From NCBI GenBank assembly GCA_012295225.1, contig WMKK01000011.1, forward strand, positions 573,368 through 637,367: a stretch of DNA of 64,000 nt, read 5' to 3'. The position numbers and the translations under genes are program-made. The stretch comes from Ostreococcus mediterraneus (taxonomy: Eukaryota > Chlorophyta > Mamiellophyceae > Mamiellales > Bathycoccaceae). Below are positions 55,601-63,906 of this stretch, piece by piece. How positions within the stretch are numbered: the first letter of the stretch is position 1; every line of letters begins with the position of its first letter. The notes under the pieces are model-generated. The model saw only the letters and a program-made list of their open reading frames with translations. It had not been told where the DNA came from and searched no databases.

Positions 55601-55709
55601 CGGCCCCCGAACGCGCGATCGCGAACGCCGCCGCGCACGCCAGCGTCGCCGTCACCGCGCGCGCGACGTGCACCGCGCCGCGGCGGTGACGACGCTCGCG
55701 TCTCGCCAT
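52611..55709 (-). CDS. ADAM-like membrane metalloprotease with disintegrin region and SPPP stalk
   Basis: A 1032-aa predicted type I membrane protein. Order: signal peptide (about 13-35), pro-region with GGRKLLQ (about 237-242), adamalysin-type metalloprotease (about 245-455) with zinc site HEFGHNLGFTHD (393-404), disintegrin-like module (about 465-560: CGNGVREAGEDCDC ... CCNDD ... CDKEEKCNG), Cys-rich region to about 672, a proline-rich stalk of SPPPPP repeats (681-800) as in algal hydroxyproline-rich glycoproteins, a globular part with QRRRLLSSSS, one membrane helix (about 957-982) and a short tail ending KRKRIFNV. ADAMs act in ectodomain shedding or cell contact in animals. The wall-type stalk makes this an algal variant. 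The substrate is unknown. Confidence 0.88.
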   Translation of the reverse strand: MARRERRHRRGAVHVARAVTATLACAAAFAIARSGAEPSAARDATIANVTHDSTGASVRMHVDTRGVAYDVTWTRSSALAEDAEAAAALDGVSGSGARVAISSARMDALRKCSYEGTAAYVNASSGVITSLHAFGTLCDGQLRLVMETTDDDLLTVHGDVSPDAVAATQERVAHEGGMVGVEDIANIASESMGQSWFLTDELNEVHHGVTDGTFVHPDTMRMNVVNESATSSESNGGRKLLQVSTKHVELVIWGARDRMTAFNYDIDAFIAETMLQVQVMQSGFDKTEGMNPPIKLVLKQILYTPQGQSDPWGYVSSHAMLTFLGSVTTWVGTNPTQLANVQWDAFMAITKRDLSYFGPIGYANSGAICTRRSVSANAITKGFILDGATTMVHEFGHNLGFTHDGQYSDGTGSCSSGDKIMAPVNGPHERFSTCSVQQYNSQTFRIGGILYSVDHSCLGTPQAFCGNGVREAGEDCDCYNKQCTVNGVDTDPACDAATCKFKSGKKCSKLHDPCCNDDQTGIAGNTQVCRPVATGNSCDKEEKCNGIDLSCPTDVFEPTGKRCQDAEGDVGSCFQGVCSNRDINCQAQGPYYGGRWASTECAAQVAAWGTFSTFDANECQEALWCSAARNTCNVAGQLYFWNQVTTKRNGFPCSTVGSNGIFPKICYENVCTSTSVVTGTLPPPNPAPPPPPPSPPPPPPSPPPPSSPPPRPPSPPPPSPPPSPPPRAPALAGTPSPPPSPPPPSPPPSPPPSPPPPSPPPPPPSSPPPRPPSPPPSPPPPPAPPGEVKEAPPAAPPDVPVDPPTTTLDGDDVSSDDGIVNYVTMAIKVSGYSPSEFNVANRKAFALGLARYLKVSSGADGVSLLGIEESQRRRLLSSSSLVHVKVLLTSQDSPAAVIAKMDTTDTSKVAALQHEMETVLPKIEQMEVTTASISTNSNVGVYVPPNDEVEDVKEFGGGLIATAIFVVFFTPFIAITIGVVAGPNSRIGQIIMVFIGEEKYAKLRSACCGAPPRVEIPIAQTEAPKRKRIFNV
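53310..53669. repeat. GGTGGC/GGCGGT low-complexity tract encoding the SPPP stalk
   Basis: 360 bp of imperfect 3-, 6- and 9-bp repeats on the plus strand (GGCGGCGAT, GGTGGTGAC); on the minus strand they encode Ser-Pro3-6. A spacer (RAPALAGTPSP) divides two similar halves, suggesting internal duplication. Confidence 0.85.
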
Positions 55710-55781
55710 GAAGCGCGTCGACGACGCGCGCGGCGTCGTGTGAGGTCACGGTGAGAGACGAAACGACGAGTGGTGTTTGCG

Positions 55782-56657
55782 ATGGATGCGCTACGCCGCG
55801 GCGGTCGACGGCGGTGGCGCCAGACGTCGACGCGACGACGACGATCGCGGTGTGCTCTACGCGCAAGTGCGTGCGTCGTGACACGCATGACGTCAACGCC
55901 GGCGATCGGTAGCGTGTGTGCGTCGCACGCCGAGTGCGATGCGATCGCATTCGCGTACTGCGCGAGCGCATCGGGTGGTGGCGCGCAGCGCGCGGGCGCG
56001 TGTATGTCGTGCGACGATTGCGCGTTGCACGCCGATGGCATCGATGGCGCGTGCCCGTCGACGTGCGCGACGCGCACGATGACGTCAGGCGTAGGCGCGA
56101 CCGGGGCGGATGAGTTTTTTGAAGACTATGGATACTGGGTGAAAGTGCGCGACGGCGCGGCGGTGTCGAGCGGGTGCACGGCGAGCGCGAACGAGGCGAC
56201 GACGACGACGACGGCGAGTACGAAAGGGCGCACGAGTTCGTGCTTCAGGGTGTTTACCAAGCGCGCGAGCGATCGGTGGTGCGANGTGGGCGCGCTCACG
56301 CGACAGTATCCGTATTCGGCGTGCATCGCCGACGGCGTAAACGACTATTGCGGCGTGGGCTCGAGCGACGTGTGCGTGGGTAAGACGTCGTTCGATTGCT
56401 GTCCGCTGCGCGCGGATGTGCTCTCGGGTGTCGTGATTGCCGTCGTGGTGGTGCTGTGCGTGGTGCAGTTTTTCATCTATCGAGCGATTTATCATCGAAA
56501 ACTCGTGCGTTCGCGAGAATTTTGGAACAACCCTCGCATCGCCGAGGCGGCGCGCAAAGCGTGCGAACGATATCCTTCGCTTAAACCCAAGGCTGTGCCA
56601 AAAGCTGAGAACGCAGTGACGATCGAGATCGAGCGCGCACCCGCGGCGAATGCGTAA
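55782..56657 (+). CDS. Cys-rich single-span membrane protein, unknown
   Basis: A 291-aa protein. An Arg-rich start (RRGGRRRWRQTSTRRRRSRC) and weak hydrophobic stretch precede a Cys-rich ectodomain with about 18 cysteines, including CASHAECDAIAFAYCASA, CMSCDDCALHADGIDGACPS and SFDCCPLRADVL. One membrane helix follows (about 214-235, VLSGVVIAVVVVLCVVQFFI), then a basic cytosolic tail (YHRKLVRSREFWNNPRIAEA). I recognise no family; the spacing suggests paired disulfides rather than a zinc finger. An N at 56285 gives one unknown residue. It is divergent from the ADAM-like gene, 72 bp apart, and may share its promoter. ATG 55782 is used, not the GTG at 55770. Confidence 0.7.
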   Translation: MDALRRGGRRRWRQTSTRRRRSRCALRASACVVTRMTSTPAIGSVCASHAECDAIAFAYCASASGGGAQRAGACMSCDDCALHADGIDGACPSTCATRTMTSGVGATGADEFFEDYGYWVKVRDGAAVSSGCTASANEATTTTTASTKGRTSSCFRVFTKRASDRWCXVGALTRQYPYSACIADGVNDYCGVGSSDVCVGKTSFDCCPLRADVLSGVVIAVVVVLCVVQFFIYRAIYHRKLVRSREFWNNPRIAEAARKACERYPSLKPKAVPKAENAVTIEIERAPAANA

Positions 56658-56663
56658 CGTACG

Positions 56664-56925
56664 CAGGCGACGGCGCGGAGAAGACGATGTGTAGCCGACA
56701 GCCACGCACGCCGTCTTCGAGCGCACCAAGCTACGAATGCCCCGTGTGATTCATTCGCGCGCGCGCGAGCGCGCGAGCCCTTTTTAATTGGTGTCGTGTC
56801 TATGTAACGTTGCATTTACGAATTCTACTGTATTACTTGTACACGAAAAGCTCGCCAAACTTACTCATCAATCTATGCACGTCTTCGCGCTCGTTTCTGA
56901 CGGCGACATTCACCGTAACGGCGAA
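56664..56925. repeat. Inverted segmental duplication, copy A (262 bp)
   Basis: Begins 7 bp after the Cys-rich gene stop and ends inside the last 31 codons of the LRR gene. By eye it matches 63392-63653 in reverse complement with about three mismatches over 262 positions. Confidence 0.95.
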
Positions 56926-59673
56926 GCCACCAGCGGTGTTTGCTCGACGAGAGGCCGCAAACGCGTCCAACGCTGGCGCTCGACATCGTAGAGTGTTTTC
57001 CGTACGATCTGTAGCTTCAATAAATATCTCCTCCTCAGATTGTGCCACGCGAAACACGCATCCAAAGCTATCGTCCTGGCCCAGACGCGGAGGACCGAAA
57101 CCCTCACCCGTAAGCGTTAAATATTCGCCTTCGCCGCCCACGGGTGGTTCGATTGCATGTATTTGTGTCTCGCGACACGACGCGCCCATCAGTTTACTCG
57201 CCCAGGGTGGAAGTGGACAAAACAGAGGATTTTGAGTCAATCGCACGTTGCGTCTTTGACCAGCCACGCGCTCGTTGTACGCGGGCAATGGTGTCACCGA
57301 TTTCGTCGTCTTGTCGTACCACGTGTCGCTAATGAAACCGCCGAGCGCGTTTCTGGACAACTCTATCGCTTCGAGGTGGTCGAGCTCGTCGACGAGCCAC
57401 GAGGGCACGACGCCTTCGAAAGCGTTGCCTTGTAATTCAAGCACTCGGAGAAATTTGGCCGATCTAATCGATTCAGGAATCGGCCCGCTAAAATCATTCG
57501 TCGCGAGTCGAAGAAATGACAGGTACGACATGTCGACAAACAAATTGCTCGGGATTGCGCCGGCAAAGCTACATCCCGAAAGATCCAAAACTTTGAGCGC
57601 GACGCACCGTTTCAACTCGAGTGTGATCGGTGCACCATTGCCAAATCGTTTGTTGTTTGCGAAAGAAAGCGATTGTAACATATGCATCGCACCGATGGAC
57701 GACGGCATGGGTCCAATTAGTGCGTTGTTTGACGCGTCGAATTCAACCAATTCGGACGCCCCGTCGAACGCGTCGTCGTCAAACTTTCCATCAAACTTGT
57801 TGTCGTTTACGCGAAACGTGCGCAAAAACGGCATGCGTTTGAAAACTGCAGCAGCAGCTGGAGTTCCAGTTAATCGATTGTTGTTTGCGTAGATGATGCG
57901 CAAATTTGACGTCGCCTCTGCGTATGTTTTAAACATCTCGTCGTCTTTGTTGAACAACGCACCCGTAAACTCGTTACCTGAAATATCCAATACTTCGAGA
58001 AAATGCAGATCGAAGAACTCGCGAGGCACGGTGCCCGTGATTTTATTTGAGCCAACGTCGAAGATTTCCAATTCAACGAGATTGGCTACGTTTGAGCTCA
58101 ACGCCCCCGAAAACGCGTTATTTGTCAACCTCAGATGTTTCAGATGCGATAAACGCGCCAGCGAATCGATTGGAATATCACCACTGAGGTTGTTTCCGCC
58201 CAAATCCATGGTAACGAGCGCTTTCAATTGATCAATATTCGCGGGAAGTACGCCAGACAAACCACAAGCCGACAACGTAAGCTCTTGTAATTCATCCAAG
58301 TTGTTCAACAGCCAATCGGGAATGCCGCCGCCAATTTTTTCGTTCCCGGCGAGCGAAAAATGCTTCAACGACTTCAACCCTTTCCACGATTCTGGGATCG
58401 GTCCAGTGAATGAATTTTTATTCTCCAATCCGCTCTCGCCCAAGTACAGCACCTCGAGCTTGCGTAAATTGCCGAGCGCTTGCGGTAACGCGCCGCGCAT
58501 CGCATTCGCGCTCAAATCTAAATGACGCAAGTTGACTAGCGCGCCTATATCTTCCGAAAGCGCCCCAGTGACGCGATTTCCGGATAAAACGATGGATTGC
58601 AACTGCGTCATCTTGTACAACTCGCTCGGCAAGTCTCCTGTGAAGAGGTTGTCCGATAAATCAATGTAACGCAACTCGTGCACGTGCGTCGCGAGCGCGG
58701 TGACGTTCAACGAGCCCATGCACGCGACGTTGTTCAAATTAAGCAAGAGCTCTACTACGCGACCGCCAAAACACACAACTCCGTGCCAGGCTTGCGCACA
58801 CGGTTCACCAACGCCCCAATTGCGCTGCACACTCCAACGCGGGCCGTTACAGTTGTCATAGAATTCAAGCAAACCAAACTTGTCTGACGAAGTGGGCACG
58901 AGCGCGTATCCCGCGTCGCCCTTCGCGGGCATGACTTCAACGACGCCATCTTTCGTGATACGACGCGGTCGCGACTCTGGTCTACCTGTACCGATACCAC
59001 CGCCTCGAGAGTGCATCCACGAGTCCCCCCACTCGAATGGTTTACCCGTTTTTGGATTAACGTACGCCGCGGCTTCGCGCGCAAGCATGGCAAACATTTC
59101 ATCGCTCGCCGAACCACTCGTCGGCGCTGGTGCTTCATCCAAGCCCGCGTCATTGTCTAATGACGCCACACGCATATCTTCATCGCTACCACGCCTCGCC
59201 GCTTCGTTTGATGTCGTCGTCGTCGTCGACGCTTTGATACCATCTATACCATCCGCCAGCACGATGCCTCGCGCGTCCGTCGTTCGCGCGCCGCCATCCA
59301 AGAGCGCTGTGTACTCATCCACTGTCATGTCCTCAACATCGTAAGCTGACGCACGGTTCATCGCCGGCGCGCGCAGCGCGTACTCTTCAAAGCGCACTCT
59401 GCTACCGTGCGACGACGAAAAAGATGAACGCGCGTCGCCGCCGTCTTCGTCGTCGCGGTTACCCCACACACCATCCCCTAACAACCCCGCCGCCGCGGCT
59501 CCACCCGGCAACAACTCCCCTAAAGCTCGTTCGGCATCGTGTAAGCGTCGCGGTAACATTGGCTTGGCATACAACCTCGGTCGAGGACGCGGCCCGAACG
59601 CATCAACACCACCGAGCATGCTGCCGACGGTCGTCACGACAAAGACGACGACGACGTTGGCGACGAAACCCAT
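56833..59673 (-). CDS. Secreted leucine-rich-repeat protein with C-terminal IPT/TIG-like domain
   Basis: A 946-aa protein. The signal peptide MGFVANVVVVFVVTTVGSML supports the start at 59673 (an in-frame Met at 59730 would add Thr/Arg-rich residues). A disordered region leads to an LRRNT-type cap (LLEFYDNCNGPRWSVQRNWG, CAQAWHGVVCFGG), then about 17 plant-type LRRs (LRYIDLSDNLFTGDLPSELY, LRHLDLSANAMRGALPQALG, LVTMDLGGNNLSGDIPIDSL). After the repeats, about 840-946, is an immunoglobulin-like IPT/TIG fold (PVGGEGEYLTLTGEGFG, FGCVFRVAQSEEE). No kinase and no clear C-terminal anchor. A surface-recognition or adhesion role is inferred. The last 31 codons, stop included, are duplicated near the telomere. 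Confidence 0.83.
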   Translation of the reverse strand: MGFVANVVVVFVVTTVGSMLGGVDAFGPRPRPRLYAKPMLPRRLHDAERALGELLPGGAAAAGLLGDGVWGNRDDEDGGDARSSFSSSHGSRVRFEEYALRAPAMNRASAYDVEDMTVDEYTALLDGGARTTDARGIVLADGIDGIKASTTTTTSNEAARRGSDEDMRVASLDNDAGLDEAPAPTSGSASDEMFAMLAREAAAYVNPKTGKPFEWGDSWMHSRGGGIGTGRPESRPRRITKDGVVEVMPAKGDAGYALVPTSSDKFGLLEFYDNCNGPRWSVQRNWGVGEPCAQAWHGVVCFGGRVVELLLNLNNVACMGSLNVTALATHVHELRYIDLSDNLFTGDLPSELYKMTQLQSIVLSGNRVTGALSEDIGALVNLRHLDLSANAMRGALPQALGNLRKLEVLYLGESGLENKNSFTGPIPESWKGLKSLKHFSLAGNEKIGGGIPDWLLNNLDELQELTLSACGLSGVLPANIDQLKALVTMDLGGNNLSGDIPIDSLARLSHLKHLRLTNNAFSGALSSNVANLVELEIFDVGSNKITGTVPREFFDLHFLEVLDISGNEFTGALFNKDDEMFKTYAEATSNLRIIYANNNRLTGTPAAAAVFKRMPFLRTFRVNDNKFDGKFDDDAFDGASELVEFDASNNALIGPMPSSIGAMHMLQSLSFANNKRFGNGAPITLELKRCVALKVLDLSGCSFAGAIPSNLFVDMSYLSFLRLATNDFSGPIPESIRSAKFLRVLELQGNAFEGVVPSWLVDELDHLEAIELSRNALGGFISDTWYDKTTKSVTPLPAYNERVAGQRRNVRLTQNPLFCPLPPWASKLMGASCRETQIHAIEPPVGGEGEYLTLTGEGFGPPRLGQDDSFGCVFRVAQSEEEIFIEATDRTENTLRCRAPALDAFAASRRANTAGGFAVTVNVAVRNEREDVHRLMSKFGELFVYK

Positions 59674-59865
59674 CGCCGACGGACGACGTCGACGACGACA
59701 ACGGTGCGTCGTCGTCGTCGTCGTCGTCATCCTCGTCCTCGTATCAATCTCCCGTCGTCTCGCCCTTCGCACTCTGAGGCGTGCGAGGTGTTGGGTGCGC
59801 GCGTTTAAAACACAACCGACGACGCTCGTGGTCGTCACCCTGTGCGACGACGACACTGTGCGACG

Positions 59866-62800
59866 ATGCGGGCGACGTGCGCGCTACGGTGTGAAATCGC
59901 CAGTCGTCGTCGCAGCGATGGACATCGCGACCGTGACCATGGGGTGAGGCGTCGTCATCGTCGTCCTCACCCGAGCCTTCGCCGTTCGGCGACGACCAAG
60001 GATGATGGGGACGAGAAGAAGAAACGAGACGACGCACACGACGACGGTGTCGTGGATGCCAACACGCGTTCGGCGTTGTTTAGTCGATTACGCGAACGAC
60101 GAAACACGAAGACGACAAGGGAGGTGGATATCGCGACGTTGCGCGCGTCGATTGAACGCGCGAGAGGGCGTTTGCGCGCAGATGTGGTGGTGAAAGAGGA
60201 GGTTGCCGAGGTCGTGGACGCGGTCGCAACAGAGAATACTGAATCCGCCACCGATCGATTGTTCGGATGGGTTGATGGCGTATCCAAGGCATTATTAGGT
60301 GGTGGTGGCAGCGGCGGCGGAGGCGAAGATGAAAGCGAAGGCGCAGTCGAAGTTGAAAGCAAGAAAGCGCCAGACGTCGTCTTGCAAAGCGACGCGACAG
60401 TTGAAAACGCCGATGCTACTGATGTTTCGACGACGGCCCCGGCCCCAGCGCAGACACAAGGCGGGTGGTTCCGGTGGAATGAGGGCTGGAATGTGAGCGA
60501 GTCAGTGGCGCGCGCGACATCGGGATGGATTCCAACTAGGAATGATTTTGTCACCGGCGACGTGGCGGAGACTCAACAGCAAGACGACGAAAAAGTTCCC
60601 GATTTCATGAGACGGCTGCCGCTCCCACCATGGATTCGACAGCGCGTTGCGGGTGATAAAAGTACGTCGCAAGATATGGAGGAAGATAGAATTTCGTACG
60701 ATACGACGGCGACGACGTCTTACGTGGACGACGCGATTCGAGACGCTAATAGTACGGCGGTGAGCGTCACCTCGGCCGCGGTCGAAAAGCTGAATTCCGC
60801 GCTGCTTGCGATTGAAAAGGTTGAAGAGAACGTAGTTAGGGAAGGCAAAATCGATCCGAATTCAACTGCGCTCGTTGAGTTGCAGGAGGCGCTGCGTATG
60901 GCGCGCATTCGAGCGCGCGAGGCGCGCGAGGCTAGTCAAGCGCTCGAGGAGGCGGTGCAAGAGGTGAATCGCGTCAAGGCGCAATCGAAAGATAACCGCC
61001 GTGACACACTCAGCGGCGAGAACGACGACATCGCTTTAAAAGAAGCAGACGATGCAGTGTCGCGCGCGGTGAAAAATTCCAACAACGCTGTCGCAGAGGC
61101 GAGTCGACAAGTGGCGTTTGTCTCAAAGCGCGCCGACGCTCTTGGAGCGGCGACGCAAACCATGGACGACTTACAGACATCCGCATCGACGTCTGCGTCC
61201 CCCGCTCCCGCGGCGCAGCTTTCCAGAAGGCGTCGATTAATGAATGCCATAGCTAGCGCACGTGAAAGTGCGCAAGACGCGCTTGTTGCCTCCGAACTTA
61301 CGCAAACGGTTTCGAGACTTACGACGAGATTTGTGAACACTGCGCGCGCTGATAACGCCGCAACGAAAACTGGTGTTTCTGCCGAGGAGCTTAGCGCCAT
61401 GGTGAAGCCAGCTTTGCAAAAGGTAGTGGCGAACGCTTTGGATCCAACGAGCGACGATGATATAAACGCGGCGCGGGTCGCGTGCTCGCTAAGCGCGTGG
61501 GTATATTACTTGCCTACAATGCAGCACGCGCTCCCGCGCAATCGTCTGAGACTCATCACGTCATCTTTGGATGCATCGGCAGTCATCCCTACGAAACAAT
61601 TTGTCGCCGGTATGGCGTTAGTGGAAGAATCCAACGCGCGAGCGTTGGAATCATTGCAGCAGGCTGACGCAGCTGCGCGCGCCGCGGCGCGAAACGACGC
61701 TGCGCGTGAAATAGCCGCATCAAAAGCCGCGGCTGAAGCCGCTCAGCGCGCAATTGAACAACTGCAGCTCGCAGCTGAATTATGCGCCAACACGAACGAC
61801 GATTCCAAGAAACAGAAAGCGCGAGAGAGAGCCGCAGCGGCGCGTGATTACGCTAGACAAGCGCAAGAGAAATTTGAAGAAGTACGCGCAGTTGCAGCGG
61901 CAAACAAGAAGATGATGGAGAAAATGAAAATGAAACGCGACTTGGCGGAACTTGAGCGTCAAATGCAACAGACGGTCATCGAGCAGCAACGTCGCCAGGA
62001 AGAAGCGCGCATCAAGCAGGAACGTTTGGAAAATGCAACGCTTCCGGTGAACTTTTGCGTCGCGGCGCACGATGATAGCGCTACACTCTGGGTGGTTGTC
62101 GAAGGATCGACGAACTTTGCGAGCTGGCAGGCGAATTTGACATTTCAACCCGTAACGTTTGAGGATGAATCGCTCAACGTCACCGTGCATCGTGGCGCAT
62201 ACACCGCCGCAAAAACAATGTACGGTCGCATTGAACGAGCCGCGAAGGAACACGTCGCCAAGCACGGCGCGAGAGCGAAAATTCGAATCACGGGCCATTC
62301 AATCGGCGGTTCGATAGCAATGATTCTCGGACTAATGTTGCTCGTACGCAATGGTGCTCCGCGATATGCGCTTGCAGACGTGTGGACATTTGGCGCGCCG
62401 TACGTCATGAATGGAGGCGACGCGCTGCTCGCGCGACTCGGACTACCCCGCTCCTTCATTAAAGATGTCATGATGGGCGATGATGTCGTCCCGCGCTCGT
62501 TCTCGTGTTATTACCCTCAGTGGGCGCGGGCTATGCTTGATTCCGCACCAGGGCCGTTCAAAGTCGACACAAAATCGCCCTCGTTTTTGGACGAAGAAAT
62601 GTTTTACGTGCCGATGGGCGACGTTTTGATGCTTCAGGCGATGTGCGGTGAGTCGCATCCGTTACTACCACCTGGGCCGGGGCTTTATACTCTCAATGGC
62701 GACGGTGTCTACGAAATGCTTGCGACGCGTTCACGTGATGCTGGTGACGACGACGAAGACGACGAGTCATGGCTAAATCGTCGAGCTTCGTCGGGCGAAT

Positions 62801-63246
62801 GGGGCGACGGCGTCGAGGAAGAAGCCGATGATGACACGAGCGCGGGGATTCCATCGCGCAAAGCCGACGTGTCGGACGCCGAGGCGGCGCTTCGCGTGAA
62901 TCAACTCGCATGTCTGACGCAATCAGATGCGGCGCTCACGGCATCTCTCATTGTTTCGCATATTAAAGAAGACGACTTACTTTTGAACGCCGGCGGTATG
63001 GCGAGCGTTTTGCAGCAAAGAGGTCGAGACGCCGCGCAGCGCGTGTTGCTCAACACACCACACCCTTTGACGATCTTGTCCAATCCTGGGGCGTACGGCG
63101 ACCGCGGCATCATCTCGAGACATCACAATCCGTTCAACTATTCAAAGGCGCTATCGTCGTCGCGAAAAATGAAACCCAGCAAGCGAGACTTTGCCGTGCC
63201 AAAAAGCGTCGTAGACGGCGCGCCGGCAAGTCAAAGCCCGCGATAA
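59866..63246 (+). CDS. Class 3 lipase, plastid PLIP-like, with long coiled-coil N-terminus
   Basis: A 1126-aa protein. The first about 45 residues are Arg/Ser/Ala-rich, consistent with a chloroplast transit peptide. Residues about 45-710 are mostly charged and helical with Ala/Glu coiled coils (EALRMARIRAREAREASQAL, ARDYARQAQEKFEEVRAVAA). The alpha/beta-hydrolase fold begins at about 725 (VNFCVAAHDDSATLWVVVEG), with the nucleophile elbow ITGHSIGGSIAMIL, WTFGAPYVMNGG, MMGDDVVPRSFSCYYP (acidic residue) and ESHPLLPPGPGLYTL (His). The PLIP1/DAD1-type family hydrolyses galactolipids or phospholipids, releasing fatty acids in plastids. The long helical region is unusual. Divergent from the LRR gene; the GTG at 59842 is not used. 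Confidence 0.83.
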   Translation: MRATCALRCEIASRRRSDGHRDRDHGVRRRHRRPHPSLRRSATTKDDGDEKKKRDDAHDDGVVDANTRSALFSRLRERRNTKTTREVDIATLRASIERARGRLRADVVVKEEVAEVVDAVATENTESATDRLFGWVDGVSKALLGGGGSGGGGEDESEGAVEVESKKAPDVVLQSDATVENADATDVSTTAPAPAQTQGGWFRWNEGWNVSESVARATSGWIPTRNDFVTGDVAETQQQDDEKVPDFMRRLPLPPWIRQRVAGDKSTSQDMEEDRISYDTTATTSYVDDAIRDANSTAVSVTSAAVEKLNSALLAIEKVEENVVREGKIDPNSTALVELQEALRMARIRAREAREASQALEEAVQEVNRVKAQSKDNRRDTLSGENDDIALKEADDAVSRAVKNSNNAVAEASRQVAFVSKRADALGAATQTMDDLQTSASTSASPAPAAQLSRRRRLMNAIASARESAQDALVASELTQTVSRLTTRFVNTARADNAATKTGVSAEELSAMVKPALQKVVANALDPTSDDDINAARVACSLSAWVYYLPTMQHALPRNRLRLITSSLDASAVIPTKQFVAGMALVEESNARALESLQQADAAARAAARNDAAREIAASKAAAEAAQRAIEQLQLAAELCANTNDDSKKQKARERAAAARDYARQAQEKFEEVRAVAAANKKMMEKMKMKRDLAELERQMQQTVIEQQRRQEEARIKQERLENATLPVNFCVAAHDDSATLWVVVEGSTNFASWQANLTFQPVTFEDESLNVTVHRGAYTAAKTMYGRIERAAKEHVAKHGARAKIRITGHSIGGSIAMILGLMLLVRNGAPRYALADVWTFGAPYVMNGGDALLARLGLPRSFIKDVMMGDDVVPRSFSCYYPQWARAMLDSAPGPFKVDTKSPSFLDEEMFYVPMGDVLMLQAMCGESHPLLPPGPGLYTLNGDGVYEMLATRSRDAGDDDEDDESWLNRRASSGEWGDGVEEEADDDTSAGIPSRKADVSDAEAALRVNQLACLTQSDAALTASLIVSHIKEDDLLLNAGGMASVLQQRGRDAAQRVLLNTPHPLTILSNPGAYGDRGIISRHHNPFNYSKALSSSRKMKPSKRDFAVPKSVVDGAPASQSPR

Positions 63247-63391
63247 TTGCTGCGTGTCACCGTAGCGTCACGTGCCGGAGACGTCCCCGTAGCGCATCGC
63301 TTGATGCATGTAGTTGTGAAAAGGAAGCGATTGGGCGAAAACGAGTCATGAAACGTGCTGTAAATGTGCAAACAATAACTGCAGACTTGCT

Positions 63392-63484
63392 TTCGCCGTC
63401 ACGGTGAATGTCGCCGTCAGAAACGAGCGCGAAGACGTGCATAGATTGATGAGTAAGTTTGGCGAGCTTTTCGTGTACAAGTAA
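63392..63484 (+). pseudogene. Orphan 3' fragment of the LRR/TIG gene
   Basis: On the plus strand this segment still encodes the final 30 residues of the LRR protein (ending VHRLMSKFGELFVYK and stop), but the rest of the gene is absent. Only about one mismatch falls in the coding part. It is a product of the inverted duplication and not an expressed gene in its own right. Confidence 0.85.
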
Positions 63485-63653
63485 TACAGTAGAATTCGTA
63501 AATGCAACGTTACATAGACACGACACCAATTAAAAAGGGCTCGCGCGCTCGCGCGCGCGCGAATGAATCACACGGGGCATTCGTAGCTTGGTGCGCTCGA
63601 AGACGGCGTGCGTGGCTGTCAGCTACACATCGCCTTCTCCGCGCCGTCGCCTG
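63392..63653. repeat. Inverted segmental duplication, copy B (262 bp)
   Basis: Reverse complement of 56664-56925. Together the copies bracket about 6.5 kb holding the LRR and lipase genes. Confidence 0.95.
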
Positions 63654-63906
63654 TGTAAAGGCTATTATCTGAATTGTTTTCATTTGCGCACGTCGCATTG
63701 CATCTCCGTCGTCGCTTCCATCTCTTCCGTGTAAAAAAGCCCTAATTTCTTTCTATGAGGATATATGTCGCGTTGGTACCTCTGTGTCGCCGCGTTGTGC
63801 CCCCGGCCCTTGGTGATTTCTCGCCGTGCCTTTGTAGGGTCGGTGATACATTTAGGGTTCTGGTGGCGTCAAAAGCCCTGAAATTAAGGGGGTTTGAGTT
63901 TTAAAT

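Larger units (their letters stand above)
63247..63906. other. Subtelomeric sequence
   Basis: 660 bp between the last gene and the telomere. It holds the inverted duplicate (63392-63653), then about 250 bp of unique sequence with degenerate telomere-like words (GCCCTAA at about 63750, TTTAGGGTT at about 63859, AGGGGG near 63887). No complete gene. Confidence 0.75.

Noticed and set aside
56788-56991. Two near-identical short frames here and at 63257-63529 that look like a small gene family
   Set aside because: Both are antisense to the LRR gene 3' end; their similarity comes from the 262-bp inverted duplication.
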